Assembly (NCBI GenBank): GCA_022561455.1
Contig: JADFRC010000004.1
Span: 1 to 36,323 of the forward strand
Direction of reading: 5' to 3'
Source of the DNA: Chloroflexota bacterium
Lineage (GTDB): Bacteria; Chloroflexota; Dehalococcoidia; Lucifugimonadales; Australimonadaceae
DNA: 36,323 nucleotides
Shown here: positions 8,476 to 17,657 of the stretch, piece after piece
Layout of the letters: each line of letters opens with the position of its first letter
Numbering within the stretch: the stretch's first letter is position 1
Made by a program: the position numbers and the translations under genes
Notes under the pieces: generated by a model
What the model saw: only the letters and a program-made list of their open reading frames with translations
Databases searched by the model: none
What the model was told of the DNA's origin: nothing

Positions 8476-8526
8476 GCGGCCCACTGTGCCTGAGCGGCAT
8501 TGGGACCCGGTGGAAAGGAGACGTCC

Positions 8527-9483
8527 GTGGAACTGACCCTGAACGTACGGCGCGGCGGCACCCGGCGGAGCGCTGACGACTCCCACCAGGCCTATCACGT
8601 GGACGTGGAGCCGGAGACGAGCGTCTTCGAGGCGCTGGTCAAGGTGCGCGAAGAGCAGGACGGGACGCTCGCCTTCCGCGGCAACTGCGGGGTGGGCTTC
8701 TGCGGGGACTGCACGATGCTGGTGAACGGCAGGCAGGAGGTAGTGTGCCTGATGCCGGTGGGGAAGGCCCAGAAGGACGACGAGATCAAGATCGACCCCA
8801 TCCCCTACGCACCCACGGTCAAAGACGTCATGTACGACGCCAAGCGGTTCATCTGGGACAAGGTGAACTCCTTCAGCCCGGGTGTGGTCTTCAACGGCGT
8901 GGAGCAAGTGACGGAGGAAGAGCTGAGCCCCGTGCGCCGGGCCATGCGCTGCACGATGTGCGGCATCTGCGACCAGGGCTGCACGGTCATCGACGTCAAC
9001 TTGGACTTCAAGGGACCGGCGGCGCTGAACAAGGTTTTCCGCTACGTGTTCGACCCCCGCGACGGGCGCGCCAAGGAGCGCGTCGTCGAGGCGGGCGAGA
9101 CCAACGGCGTCTGGGACTGCGTGCATTGCTGGGAGGCCTCCGACCACTGCCCCTTCGACATCGACCCGACGCACCGCATCATGGAGCTCCGGGACCGGTC
9201 GGTACGCCTCGGGGTGAAGTCGGGCACCGGCAACCGCCAGGCGGCGCGCCACTACAACGCCTTCGAGCGCTCCGTGGAGCACCACGGCTGGCTCGACGAG
9301 CGCAACGTGGCCATCCAGTCCTACGGCGGGCTCATCAGGGGCGGGCTCAAGATGATGCCCACCGGGCTCGCCGCACTCCGTCGAGGCAAGGCGAACCTGC
9401 TGCCGCACCGCAAGCGCCCCGGGGCGAGCGCGATCAAGGCGCTGTTCGCGCGCTACCGCGAGGTCACTCGGACCGAGCGATGA
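8527..9483 (+). CDS. SdhB/TfrB-like iron-sulfur subunit with HdrC-like C-terminal region (GTG start)
   Basis: [13 protein letters not shown] [2Fe-2S]; [11 protein letters not shown] and [23 protein letters not shown]. Confidence 0.85.
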   Translation: MELTLNVRRGGTRRSADDSHQAYHVDVEPETSVFEALVKVREEQDGTLAFRGNCGVGFCGDCTMLVNGRQEVVCLMPVGKAQKDDEIKIDPIPYAPTVKDVMYDAKRFIWDKVNSFSPGVVFNGVEQVTEEELSPVRRAMRCTMCGICDQGCTVIDVNLDFKGPAALNKVFRYVFDPRDGRAKERVVEAGETNGVWDCVHCWEASDHCPFDIDPTHRIMELRDRSVRLGVKSGTGNRQAARHYNAFERSVEHHGWLDERNVAIQSYGGLIRGGLKMMPTGLAALRRGKANLLPHRKRPGASAIKALFARYREVTRTER

Positions 9484-9514
9484 CCCAGGCCCAGCGATGA
9501 AAGGAGACCGTGCG

Positions 9515-10402
9515 ATGAACCGCTTCGCGTTCTATCCGGGGTGCGTATCCAAGGGATCGTGCCCCGAGCTGTACGAGTCGGTCGAGCAGGTCATGGACCT
9601 GCTCGACATCGAGGTCGAGGAGCTGACGGACGTCGGGTGCAGTGGCGCGGGCGTGCTCACCACCGAGGTCTCGGACCCGATCAACGCGCGCACGCTGGCC
9701 AAGGCGGAGCAGATGGGGCTTGCGCTGATGACGATCTGCAGCACATGCCAGGGCGTCATCGGGGCGGCGGCCCTGCGGCTGCAAGACCCGGAGTACCGCG
9801 CGTTCATCAACAAGGAGTACCTGGCGGCCGAAGGCCTCGAATACAAGGGCACGACGGAGGTGAAGCACTTCCTCTGGGTGCTCGTGGAGGACGTCGGGCT
9901 CGACGAGCTCAAGGCCCTCGTCCGCCGCCCGCTGGAAGGCATGGGATTCTCGCCCTTCTACGGCTGCTACCTGCGGCGGCCGGCGGACGTGGTCGGCCGG
10001 CGGGAGCGCAGGACGTACATCGAGAAGATCACCGAGGTCCTCGGTGGGACGGTCGTGAACATCAGCGGCAAGGGGAAGTGCTGCGGGTTCCCGAGCTTGA
10101 CCATCAACGAGCCCAACGCCTTGGCCATGACGGCCAAGCACACGGGCGAAGCCAAGGACAACGGTGCGGACGCCATGGTGACGCCCTGCCCGCTCTGCCA
10201 CCTGGAGCTGGACGGCGAGCAGACGCAGGCCGCAGCGGCGGCGCGGCGCACCATCGAGATGCCGATCCTCCACCTGCCACAGATGGTGGGGCTCGCGCTC
10301 GGCCTCGACCCCAAGGGGCTTGGCCTGGGACGTCACTTCGTCTCCACCGCCAAGATCGTCGCCCAGCTCGAGCCGGTCGAGGCCGCCGTCAGCGCGACGT
10401 AA
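9515..10402 (+). CDS. CCG-domain protein, HdrB/SdhE-like subunit
   Basis: YPGC..., [38 protein letters not shown]. Confidence 0.9.
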   Translation: MNRFAFYPGCVSKGSCPELYESVEQVMDLLDIEVEELTDVGCSGAGVLTTEVSDPINARTLAKAEQMGLALMTICSTCQGVIGAAALRLQDPEYRAFINKEYLAAEGLEYKGTTEVKHFLWVLVEDVGLDELKALVRRPLEGMGFSPFYGCYLRRPADVVGRRERRTYIEKITEVLGGTVVNISGKGKCCGFPSLTINEPNALAMTAKHTGEAKDNGADAMVTPCPLCHLELDGEQTQAAAAARRTIEMPILHLPQMVGLALGLDPKGLGLGRHFVSTAKIVAQLEPVEAAVSAT

Positions 10403-10411
10403 GAACGCCGC

Positions 10412-11347
10412 GTGCGGTTCGGTTTCCATACGCGGTCCCACGCTCCCTCGACGGGCAGCGCGGCGGACATCTACCCCGAGCTCCGTGAGCGGGCGCGCGC
10501 AGCCGAGTCGGCTGGGTTCGCCTACTTCTCGGTGAGCGACCACGTCGTCCCGTTCCCGGCCGCCCGAGCGCCGTCGGCGCCGATGCTCGACCCGTGGCTG
10601 GCGCTCGCAGCCGTCGCCACGGCGACCGAGCGCATCGGCCTGCTCACGCTCGTGAGCAACGTCACGCTGCACACGCCCGCGCAGCTAGCAAGCGCGGCCG
10701 CGACGCTCGATGTGATCAGCGGCGGGCGCATGCTGCTGGGCATCGGCTCCGGCGGCTACCGCGCCGAGTACGAGGCGCTCGGGCTCCCCTACCCGGACGC
10801 CGAGGCGCGCGCGGAGATGCTCGATGAGACCGCGGAGGCCGTGCGCCTGCTGTGGGAGCGGCCGACGACGACGTTCGACGGGCGCCACTTCACCCTGCGC
10901 GGCGCGGTGCTCGAGCCGAAGCCGCTGCACCGGCCACGGCTGCTCATCGGCGGCTCGGGCGCGCTGACGCTCAGGCGCGTCACGCGCCACGCCGATCTGG
11001 CGAACTTCGTGCTGCCGGGCCCCGGCCGGCTCGCCGCGCTCATCGAGGCCCTCGAACGCGAGTGCGCGGGCGCCGGGCGGGATCCGGCCGCGATCGAGGT
11101 CTCCGTGCTCGAACAGGCGGTGCTCGCGCCGACAAGCGAGGCGGCTCAGGCGAAGTGGGAGGCGCTGGGCTCGCCGGAGCGCGGGGGGCATCGGGGGCTC
11201 GTGGGATCGGCGGCGGACGTCATCGCACAGCTGCGCGCGTACGAGGCCGCGGGGCTCGCGACCGCGATGGTGTTCTTCCCGGACCGGGACGCGGAGTCGA
11301 TCGATCTGTTCGCGGAGCGGGTCATGCCGGGTTTCCTCAATGGGTAG
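10412..11347 (+). CDS. LLM-class (luciferase-like, probably F420-dependent) oxidoreductase, GTG start
   Basis: FSVSDHVVPFP, ERIGLLTLVSNVTLHTPAQLASAAATLDVISGGRMLLGIGSGG. Confidence 0.9.
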   Translation: MRFGFHTRSHAPSTGSAADIYPELRERARAAESAGFAYFSVSDHVVPFPAARAPSAPMLDPWLALAAVATATERIGLLTLVSNVTLHTPAQLASAAATLDVISGGRMLLGIGSGGYRAEYEALGLPYPDAEARAEMLDETAEAVRLLWERPTTTFDGRHFTLRGAVLEPKPLHRPRLLIGGSGALTLRRVTRHADLANFVLPGPGRLAALIEALERECAGAGRDPAAIEVSVLEQAVLAPTSEAAQAKWEALGSPERGGHRGLVGSAADVIAQLRAYEAAGLATAMVFFPDRDAESIDLFAERVMPGFLNG

Positions 11348-11393
11348 GGGCGCCATTCATGGCGCCCGAGGGCGCGATCAATCGCGCCCCTAC
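11344..11393. repeat. 50-bp dumbbell palindromic repeat, copy B
   Basis: GTAGGGGCGCCATTCATGGCGCCCGAGGGCGCGATCAATCGCGCCCCTAC; 2 mismatches to copy A. Confidence 0.92.
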
Positions 11394-12193
11394 CCGATGC
11401 GGTAGAACTCCTGGGCGGTCCCGGCGAGGAGCCGCTCGCGCTGGGCGCTCGTCATGGGCTCGGCCGCGGCGATCGCGGACTCCATCACCTGCGCGTAGGT
11501 CGCCACGTCGTCGTGGGCCGGCCAGTCCGACCCGAACATCATCCGCTCGTAGCCGAACAGCCGGACGACCTGCTCGACGAAGCCCCGGATGTGCGCGGCG
11601 TTCCACGGGCGCGCGTCCAGGCTCAGGAGGCCCGAAAGCTTCATCACCACGTTCTGGCGGGGTGCCAGGTTCAGCAGGTACACGCCCCAAGGCTCACGCC
11701 GGCCCCAGCCGATGGACGGGCCGCCCAGGTGAGCGACGGCGATGGACAGGCTGGGGAGGCGGCCCGCAAGCTCGCCCACCGACGGCAGGTTGCGGGGCTC
11801 CGCGAGCACGTCCAGCGACAGCCCTCGCTCGGCCACCATCCCGAGCCCCGCCAGCACGTCGTCGCGCACCAGCCAGCGGTTGTCCGCCTCGGCGGACGCC
11901 AGCACGCAGACGCCGCGCAGCTTGGGGCTCTCGCCGAGTGTGTCGAGCCGCCTCGCCAGCGACCGCGCGGTCACGTCGACCCACGGCACGACGGCCGCGA
12001 CGAAGCCGGTCTCGGCGGCAAGCGCCACCGCCCGGCCGGTCTGCTCATCGGACGCGAGGGGCTGGACGAGCACGGTGCTCACGACGCCATGCCAGGCGAG
12101 CAACGGCGCGAGGTCCGCGGGGAGCCGCCGGGCGGGGCTCTCCACGAACTGATGGTGGGCATCGACGATGGGCGCTGGCGGTGGTGTCGTCAC
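11390..12193 (-). CDS. amidohydrolase-family (amidohydrolase 2) metal-dependent hydrolase
   Basis: IVDAHHQFVES; SLSIAVAHLGGP; YERMMFGSDWPA. Confidence 0.9.
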   Translation of the reverse strand: MTTPPPAPIVDAHHQFVESPARRLPADLAPLLAWHGVVSTVLVQPLASDEQTGRAVALAAETGFVAAVVPWVDVTARSLARRLDTLGESPKLRGVCVLASAEADNRWLVRDDVLAGLGMVAERGLSLDVLAEPRNLPSVGELAGRLPSLSIAVAHLGGPSIGWGRREPWGVYLLNLAPRQNVVMKLSGLLSLDARPWNAAHIRGFVEQVVRLFGYERMMFGSDWPAHDDVATYAQVMESAIAAAEPMTSAQRERLLAGTAQEFYRIG

Positions 12194-12292
12194 ACTCGTT
12201 CTTCAAGCGGGGGGTTGCGTAGGGCAGCGGCATTATGCAACGGCCGGTGACGGCGGGCAACGGACGGCGAAAAACACGCAGGAAGGGCCCGT

Positions 12293-12321
12293 TTGCGTCG
12301 ACGATTACGTTCCGGTATCCT
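12293..12321 (+). promoter_or_regulatory. putative sigma70 promoter TTGCGT-N17-TATCCT for the downstream small ORF
   Basis: spacing of 17 nt, upstream of SD-led ORF at 12385. Confidence 0.4.
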
Positions 12322-12384
12322 CGCCGCTCATCCACCGGAAGTTCGGTAGATGGCTCGCTCTGACCGTTGCTCAGGAGGATCTTG

Positions 12385-12672
12385 ATGCCGACGTTCGCAC
12401 TCTTGACGATCCCACAAGCACAGGCGCGAAGTGCAACCGGAAAGCGCGCACAACTGCTTCAGGAATACATGGACTACCTCGGGCGGGTGCCGGCCGGCCA
12501 GGCCGGGCAGCTCCAAGCGGGTCCCGGCGAGACGACCAACGCGGTGCGCCGCCGCCTGGGAGCGGCCGCGAAAGCGACCGGCAAGAAGCTCGTCATGCGC
12601 CGGTCCAACGACACGGTCTTCTTCTGGGTGCAACCGGGCAACGGCAGACGCCGCCGCACACGCGGCTCCTGA
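12385..12672 (+). CDS. small basic protein of unknown function (95 aa)
   Basis: SD AGGAGG 8 nt upstream of ATG; well-formed ORF MPTFALLTIPQAQARSATGKRAQLLQEYMDYLGRVPAG...KKLVMRRSNDTVFFWVQPG. Confidence 0.65.
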   Translation: MPTFALLTIPQAQARSATGKRAQLLQEYMDYLGRVPAGQAGQLQAGPGETTNAVRRRLGAAAKATGKKLVMRRSNDTVFFWVQPGNGRRRRTRGS

Positions 12673-12771
12673 AGGGACCCTCTTCCACAGACGGACGAAG
12701 GTGTGCGCGAGCGGCTCGCGTGGGCTAAGCGCGCGCTGTCCGGTGGAGTGAAAACCCTGGGACTGGAGCGG

Positions 12772-13044
12772 TCAGATGTTGAGGATCTGGCGCGCTTCGT
12801 CGCCGATGCCTTCGTCCATGCAGTCGCGGTAGGTGGCGAAGATGCCACGGTCCACGAGCTTCTTCATGTATGGATCGCGGGCCGGCAGTGCATCGAACTG
12901 GCCGCGGACGCCGTCCAGACGACGGAGCCGCGCCAGGAAGTGCATCTGGATCGGCGAATAGGCCTTCGCCGTACGCGAGTCGGACACGCCTTGGCGCTGA
13001 TCGATCTCGGCAACCACCTCGTCCACACGCTGCAAGTGCCCCAT
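12772..13044 (-). CDS. small hypothetical protein (90 aa)
   Basis: GGGAGG SD before ATG; MGHLQRVDEVVAEIDQRQGV...ATYRDCMDEGIGDEARQILNI. Confidence 0.6.
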   Translation of the reverse strand: MGHLQRVDEVVAEIDQRQGVSDSRTAKAYSPIQMHFLARLRRLDGVRGQFDALPARDPYMKKLVDRGIFATYRDCMDEGIGDEARQILNI

Positions 13045-13204
13045 GTCGGTTCCTCCCACTGAGGAGACTCAAGGGCCGCCGCGCCGAGCGGCCCTGCACG
13101 ATATGGGGTCAACCTACCAGCCACCCGCCAGGAGCGCATGAGTGCCAGCCTTGCATCTTTTGGGGGATTTCACGTGGGTGCTGACGCCGTGCCCAGCCCC
13201 GACG

Positions 13205-14494
13205 CTAGGTCTGGCGGGCGATGCTGCTGACGGCCGCGGCAAGCTTGGCGGAGTCGTGCCGGCTGAGCAGCGAGGCGTCGATAACGTCGGCGCGCATGAT
13301 CACGCCGTCGAAGCCGTCGAACGGGTCGTCCGCGAGCAGCGGCTCCTGCTGGAACTCGGGCGCCAGGGACACGATGCGGCTGTTCACGAGGACGTGCGTG
13401 ACGGAAACGCCGCTGTGACGCTTGAAGACGCGCAGGTGGTCCCCGGCCGAGAGGCCGTCCGTCTCGCCGTGCTGGGTCGCGATGTTGCAGACGAAGATCT
13501 TGAGCGCTCGGGAGCGCTCAAGAGCCTCCGGTATCCCCGGGACCAAGAAGTTGGGCAGGATGCTCGTGTACAGGCTGCCAGGGCCGATGACGACGACGTC
13601 GGCGTCCTCGATCGCCCTGACCGCTTCCGAGTAGACGGCGCAGTCCGCCGGGTCGAGCCACAAATCGACGATCGGCTCGCCCGCCTGCCCGATCGCCGTC
13701 TCGCCCTCGAGGACGCGCCCGCTGGCAGTCCTCGCGGCGAGCTTGAGGTCGGAGGCGATCGAGGACGGCATGACCTGTCCGCGGACGGCGAGCAGCTCGG
13801 CCGCCGCGCGCAGCGCTTCGTGGAAGCTGCCCCGCGTATGGGCAAGGCCAGCGAGGAGCAGGTTGCCGAGGCTATGCCCGCTCAAGGCGCTCGCCCCGGA
13901 CCCGAAGCGGTAGGAGAGCATCTCCTCCATCAGCGGCTCCGACTCGGACAGCGCGATCAGGCATTGGCGCGCGTCGCCCGGCGGGGGGATGCCGAGCTCC
14001 TCGCGCAGCCGCCCCGAGCTCCCGCCGTCGTCGGCGACCGTCACGATCGCCGTGATGTTCACGGTGTACTCCTTGACCCCGCGCAGGAGCGACGACAGGC
14101 CGGTCCCGCCGCCGATGGCGACGACCCGTGGCCCTCCCCTGCGCACGCGCTCGCTGGAGAGGTTCTCGATGATGCCGCCCTGCCGGTAGCGCGCGCCGAA
14201 CACGACCCTCCGGTAGAGCATGTAGGCGGAGAGGCCGGTGATGGCGAGTCCGGCGATCCCGAAGACCGCACCACGCTGCACACCGGTGAGGAACCCGCCG
14301 AACGTCAGCGTACGGCCCGCCTCGACGATGGTGTTCGTCAGCGAGACGGACACGGCGAAGGCGATGCCGAGCGCGACGAGCAGCACGCCGGCGACGCCCA
14401 CCGCGAGCCAGCGCTTGATGCCGATCCCGGGGTACAGGAACAGCCGGATGCGCCGGAAGGTCGGATTGCGGTCTGGAGGGCCGTTGGAGCTCAT
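13205..14494 (-). CDS. yvcK: YvcK/CofD-like gluconeogenesis factor with N-terminal TM segments
   Basis: VVAIGGGTGLSSLLRGVKEYTVNITAIVTVADDGGSSGRLREELGIPPPGDARQCLIAL; GPGSLYTSILPNFLVPGIPEAL. Confidence 0.95.
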   Translation of the reverse strand: MSSNGPPDRNPTFRRIRLFLYPGIGIKRWLAVGVAGVLLVALGIAFAVSVSLTNTIVEAGRTLTFGGFLTGVQRGAVFGIAGLAITGLSAYMLYRRVVFGARYRQGGIIENLSSERVRRGGPRVVAIGGGTGLSSLLRGVKEYTVNITAIVTVADDGGSSGRLREELGIPPPGDARQCLIALSESEPLMEEMLSYRFGSGASALSGHSLGNLLLAGLAHTRGSFHEALRAAAELLAVRGQVMPSSIASDLKLAARTASGRVLEGETAIGQAGEPIVDLWLDPADCAVYSEAVRAIEDADVVVIGPGSLYTSILPNFLVPGIPEALERSRALKIFVCNIATQHGETDGLSAGDHLRVFKRHSGVSVTHVLVNSRIVSLAPEFQQEPLLADDPFDGFDGVIMRADVIDASLLSRHDSAKLAAAVSSIARQT

Positions 14495-14627
14495 GGGTGG
14501 GGCTGGCGGCCAGGCGGCCGCGCAGGCCCGCAGCGTAACGTGGCAACGGCGAAATGTGAAGCGCCCGCGCTTGACAGCGGCGATGGAGCGCGGCAACGTT
14601 GACCCCGCCCGGAGGAGCGTCTTCTTG

Positions 14628-15311
14628 ATGGCCGACCCGCGCTTGGCGCGCCGCGACAACGTCCTGTGGCTCGGCGCCGCGCTGCTCACGCTGGCCGCGC
14701 TCGTCACCTTCCGGCTCGTCGTGATTGGGGACGCGTACGCGCAGAGCGGCCCCGCCTGGCCGACACCGCCACCGGGGCCCGCATTCGCTCTGCCGGCCCC
14801 CGACGCGATACGGGCCAACGTCCGGGTGCCCGCGACGGGCCCGGGCGGCGAGCTAGCCCTCGTGCGGCCGGACTGGCCGGGGGTCATACCCCTGATCCCG
14901 CCGGTCCCCAGCACCGACGTCATCTTCACCACGGGCACCGGCGGACCCGCCGTCACGCTGCGGATCGACGCAGGCACCTACGCCGAGGGCGTTCAGCTGC
15001 GCGCCACCCCGGCCAGCCCTCCCGCCGGCCTGAAGGGGGGCACGGCGCTGCTGGCGTTCGACCTCGAGGCGTTCGACCTCGACGCACGGCCGCTGACGAG
15101 CCTGCCTCAGCGCCCGATACGGCTGCAGGTCTCCGCGGAGGCTTTCACCGCCGCTGGCATCGCGGGCGAGCAGCTGCTGTTCGCGGTGGTGGAGGGCGAT
15201 GGCGTGCGGTGGCTCGTGACCTCGTTCGACGCGTCCCGGCAGCTCCTGACGACGCGGCTCGCCAGCCTCGGCACCATCGTCTTGGTCAACGCCGCCCCGT
15301 CAGCGCGCTAA
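14628..15311 (+). CDS. hypothetical exported/membrane-anchored protein
   Basis: N-terminal hydrophobic segment NVLWLGAALLTLAALVTFRLVVIG, Pro-rich linker, beta-rich remainder. Confidence 0.65.
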   Translation: MADPRLARRDNVLWLGAALLTLAALVTFRLVVIGDAYAQSGPAWPTPPPGPAFALPAPDAIRANVRVPATGPGGELALVRPDWPGVIPLIPPVPSTDVIFTTGTGGPAVTLRIDAGTYAEGVQLRATPASPPAGLKGGTALLAFDLEAFDLDARPLTSLPQRPIRLQVSAEAFTAAGIAGEQLLFAVVEGDGVRWLVTSFDASRQLLTTRLASLGTIVLVNAAPSAR

Positions 15312-16886
15312 GCGCTGGGTGGCCTTGAGCCGCAGGCCTCCGTCGTAGTCTCCGGGACGGTCGCCGGCGACGTACAGCCCGCTGGCCGTCACGCTACCCG
15401 GCGTGCCTTCCGCAAGCTCCCACGCGAACTGGACGTCGAACAGCCGGTTGTCGGCGGCATCGAAGGCCAGCGCCGCGAACTGCGCCAGGCCATCGACGTC
15501 CAAGGACACGACGCCCGGAACGATCTCCGCCCGGACCATCGGTCCGAGGACGATAACGGTCGCGGAGGCCATCTGCGGCTCTCCGTCAAACGCCGGTGCG
15601 ATGGCGCTGATCGCGCCCGGATACACACCAGGGGGTCCGACCGCCGAGACCCGGCCACGCGCGTCCACGGTCACGATGTCGTCGTCGAACCGCCATTCGA
15701 CGTCGCCGGTCGTCACGGCCACGCCGTCCGCGTCGAAGTAGAGGAGCGAGACCCTCGCGCGCGCTCCGTGCCCGAGGCGTATCACCTCCGGCACCACCTG
15801 AGCGTCACCGGGTACGCCGAGCGCCTGTGCGAGCGGCCGCTGCACGAGCACGTCGAGGTCGGCGCTCACGGCGCGGCCCTCGTACGCTCCTCCGAGCGTG
15901 GCGGTGGCCCGCACGGACGCCGGGTACTGTCCCGGCGTGTCTCCCAGGATGAGACGGTCGCGGTCCACCACGCCGACATCGGGGTCACGGACCTGCCACC
16001 GTACGTCGCCGAGCGGGACCGAGCGCCCCTGGAAGTCGAAGGCGAAGAGCACGAGCGGGAAGCGCTCACCCGGCCGGCCGACCACGACCGATGGGCCGAC
16101 CACGGCCCGGACCCCGCCCCGCGCCTCCTCCAGCGAGAGTATGCGTACGGAGGCGGTGCCGATGACGGGCGGCGCGGAGCCGGTCAGCCGCCGCGCCTGG
16201 ACCTGCACCACGTCCTCGTAGAAGCCCGGCGTGGACCCCGCCGTGAGGATCCCGTTCTGGTCGATCTCGCCGACGGCCGGGTCCGTGACCCGCCAGACGA
16301 GCGCCAGGTCCTGCACGAGTCCGCCGAAGTTCCCGAGGGCCCCCGGACGCATCGCAACGCGCTCGCCCGGCCGCACCGTTGCGGTGCTCGGAAAGATCGT
16401 GACCGAGACGATGGAGATGTCGATGAACCCGCTCGTCACGACCACCGACGCGACACCCGTCGCGACGAACTCGCCCGCGTCCGTCCGCTGGACCGCCGTG
16501 ACTTCGACGACGCCGGTGTAGACGCCGGGAACGCTCCCCGCGGTGAACAGGCCGCGGTCGCTCACCGTCCCGGCCAGGGGGTCCCGCATGCGCCATCGGA
16601 AGTCGACGTCGGCGAGGAACCGGCCCGCGGAGTCCTCGGCCACCGCCGTGAAAACGATGATGCCGCCCCGCGGGACCGCGAGCCCGTCCGGGACGGGCCG
16701 GACAGAGGCCACGCGCGAGACGGCGGAGGCGACGATATGGATGTCGGCCGAGGCCTCGACGGTGATGCGCTCGCCGGTGAACCGCTCGATCCCTCCGGGG
16801 GCGGAGCCGCCGCACGCCGCGGCGGCCGGTATCAGCCCCGCGAGCAGCGCGAGCGCGAGTCGGGGTCTATGGGAGAGGAGTATCAA
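15300..16886 (-). CDS. lipoprotein with about five bacterial Ig-like repeats (start uncertain, TTG 16886 proposed)
   Basis: ALALLAGLIPAAAAC lipobox; repeated G-x-(F/L/V/Y)-x-AG-x-x-PG-x-(Y/F) signatures. Confidence 0.75.
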   Translation of the reverse strand: MILLSHRPRLALALLAGLIPAAAACGGSAPGGIERFTGERITVEASADIHIVASAVSRVASVRPVPDGLAVPRGGIIVFTAVAEDSAGRFLADVDFRWRMRDPLAGTVSDRGLFTAGSVPGVYTGVVEVTAVQRTDAGEFVATGVASVVVTSGFIDISIVSVTIFPSTATVRPGERVAMRPGALGNFGGLVQDLALVWRVTDPAVGEIDQNGILTAGSTPGFYEDVVQVQARRLTGSAPPVIGTASVRILSLEEARGGVRAVVGPSVVVGRPGERFPLVLFAFDFQGRSVPLGDVRWQVRDPDVGVVDRDRLILGDTPGQYPASVRATATLGGAYEGRAVSADLDVLVQRPLAQALGVPGDAQVVPEVIRLGHGARARVSLLYFDADGVAVTTGDVEWRFDDDIVTVDARGRVSAVGPPGVYPGAISAIAPAFDGEPQMASATVIVLGPMVRAEIVPGVVSLDVDGLAQFAALAFDAADNRLFDVQFAWELAEGTPGSVTASGLYVAGDRPGDYDGGLRLKATQRLAR

Positions 16887-17169
16887 CGTCGTGTCGCCCC
16901 AGAGCGCACCGCGGCGCAGCGTGTCGCGGATGGCACGGCCCGGGCCGTTCCGAGCTGTCGTCCGACGCACCACGACGGCGACGCGCCGAAGGATAGCAAA
17001 CGGGCCGCCGTGCCGTAAACGCGGAGGCCAACGGGCACACGGAACCGCTCGATAGCGGCCTCACCGTACACTGGCCAGCACGCGCCGAGCATCGCACGAA
17101 TGGATGGGCGAACGGGTGAGCGAACTGGTAGGCTACGGAGTGCGATCCAGCACTTCGGAGGCGCGCCGC

Positions 17170-17634
17170 ATGCGTATCGCCCTCGGAACCGACCACGCGG
17201 GGTTCGAGCTGCGGGAGAAGGTCGCCCGCGTGCTGGCGGACCTCGGCCACGACGTCGAGGACGTGGGCGCGCACTCCTACGACCCAGACGACGACTATCC
17301 CGACTTCGCGCGCCTCGTGGCCGAGGCCGTGGCCACGGGTGCGGCTGAGCGCGGGGTGCTCGTCTGCGGCAGCGGAGTGGGCGCCAGCGTCGCGGCCAAC
17401 AAGGTCGTGGGCGTGCGCGCCGCCATGTGCCACGATACGTACTCCGCTCATCAGGGCGTCGAGCACGACGACATGAACGTGCTGTGCATAGGCGCGCGCG
17501 TGATCGGCGAGGAGCTCGCCCGGGAGGTCGTGACGTCGTTCCTGGGCGCGGCGTTCTCGGGCGAGGAGCGCCACGTGCGGCGGGTGGCGAAGATCAAGGC
17601 GATCGAGTCGGCTCAGGCCTTGGGCACGCCCTAG
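17170..17634 (+). CDS. rpiB: ribose-5-phosphate isomerase B
   Basis: MRIALGTDHAGFELREKV; CGSGVGASVAANKVVGVRAAMCHDTYSAHQGVEHDDMNVLCIGARVIG. Confidence 0.96.
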   Translation: MRIALGTDHAGFELREKVARVLADLGHDVEDVGAHSYDPDDDYPDFARLVAEAVATGAAERGVLVCGSGVGASVAANKVVGVRAAMCHDTYSAHQGVEHDDMNVLCIGARVIGEELAREVVTSFLGAAFSGEERHVRRVAKIKAIESAQALGTP

Positions 17635-17657
17635 GCCCCCAGCTTAGGAGGACAACC

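Noticed and set aside
6700-9408. 902-aa minus-strand ORF opposite the flavoprotein/FeS operon
   Set aside because: Low-complexity R/P/H/A/G-rich translation typical of antisense frames in GC-rich DNA; the + strand encodes clear protein families.
13072-13095. Hairpin AGGGCCGC-N8-GCGGCCCT as a terminator
   Set aside because: It lies upstream of the minus-strand gene start and has no U-tract or clear transcript to terminate; could be an operator but unsupported.
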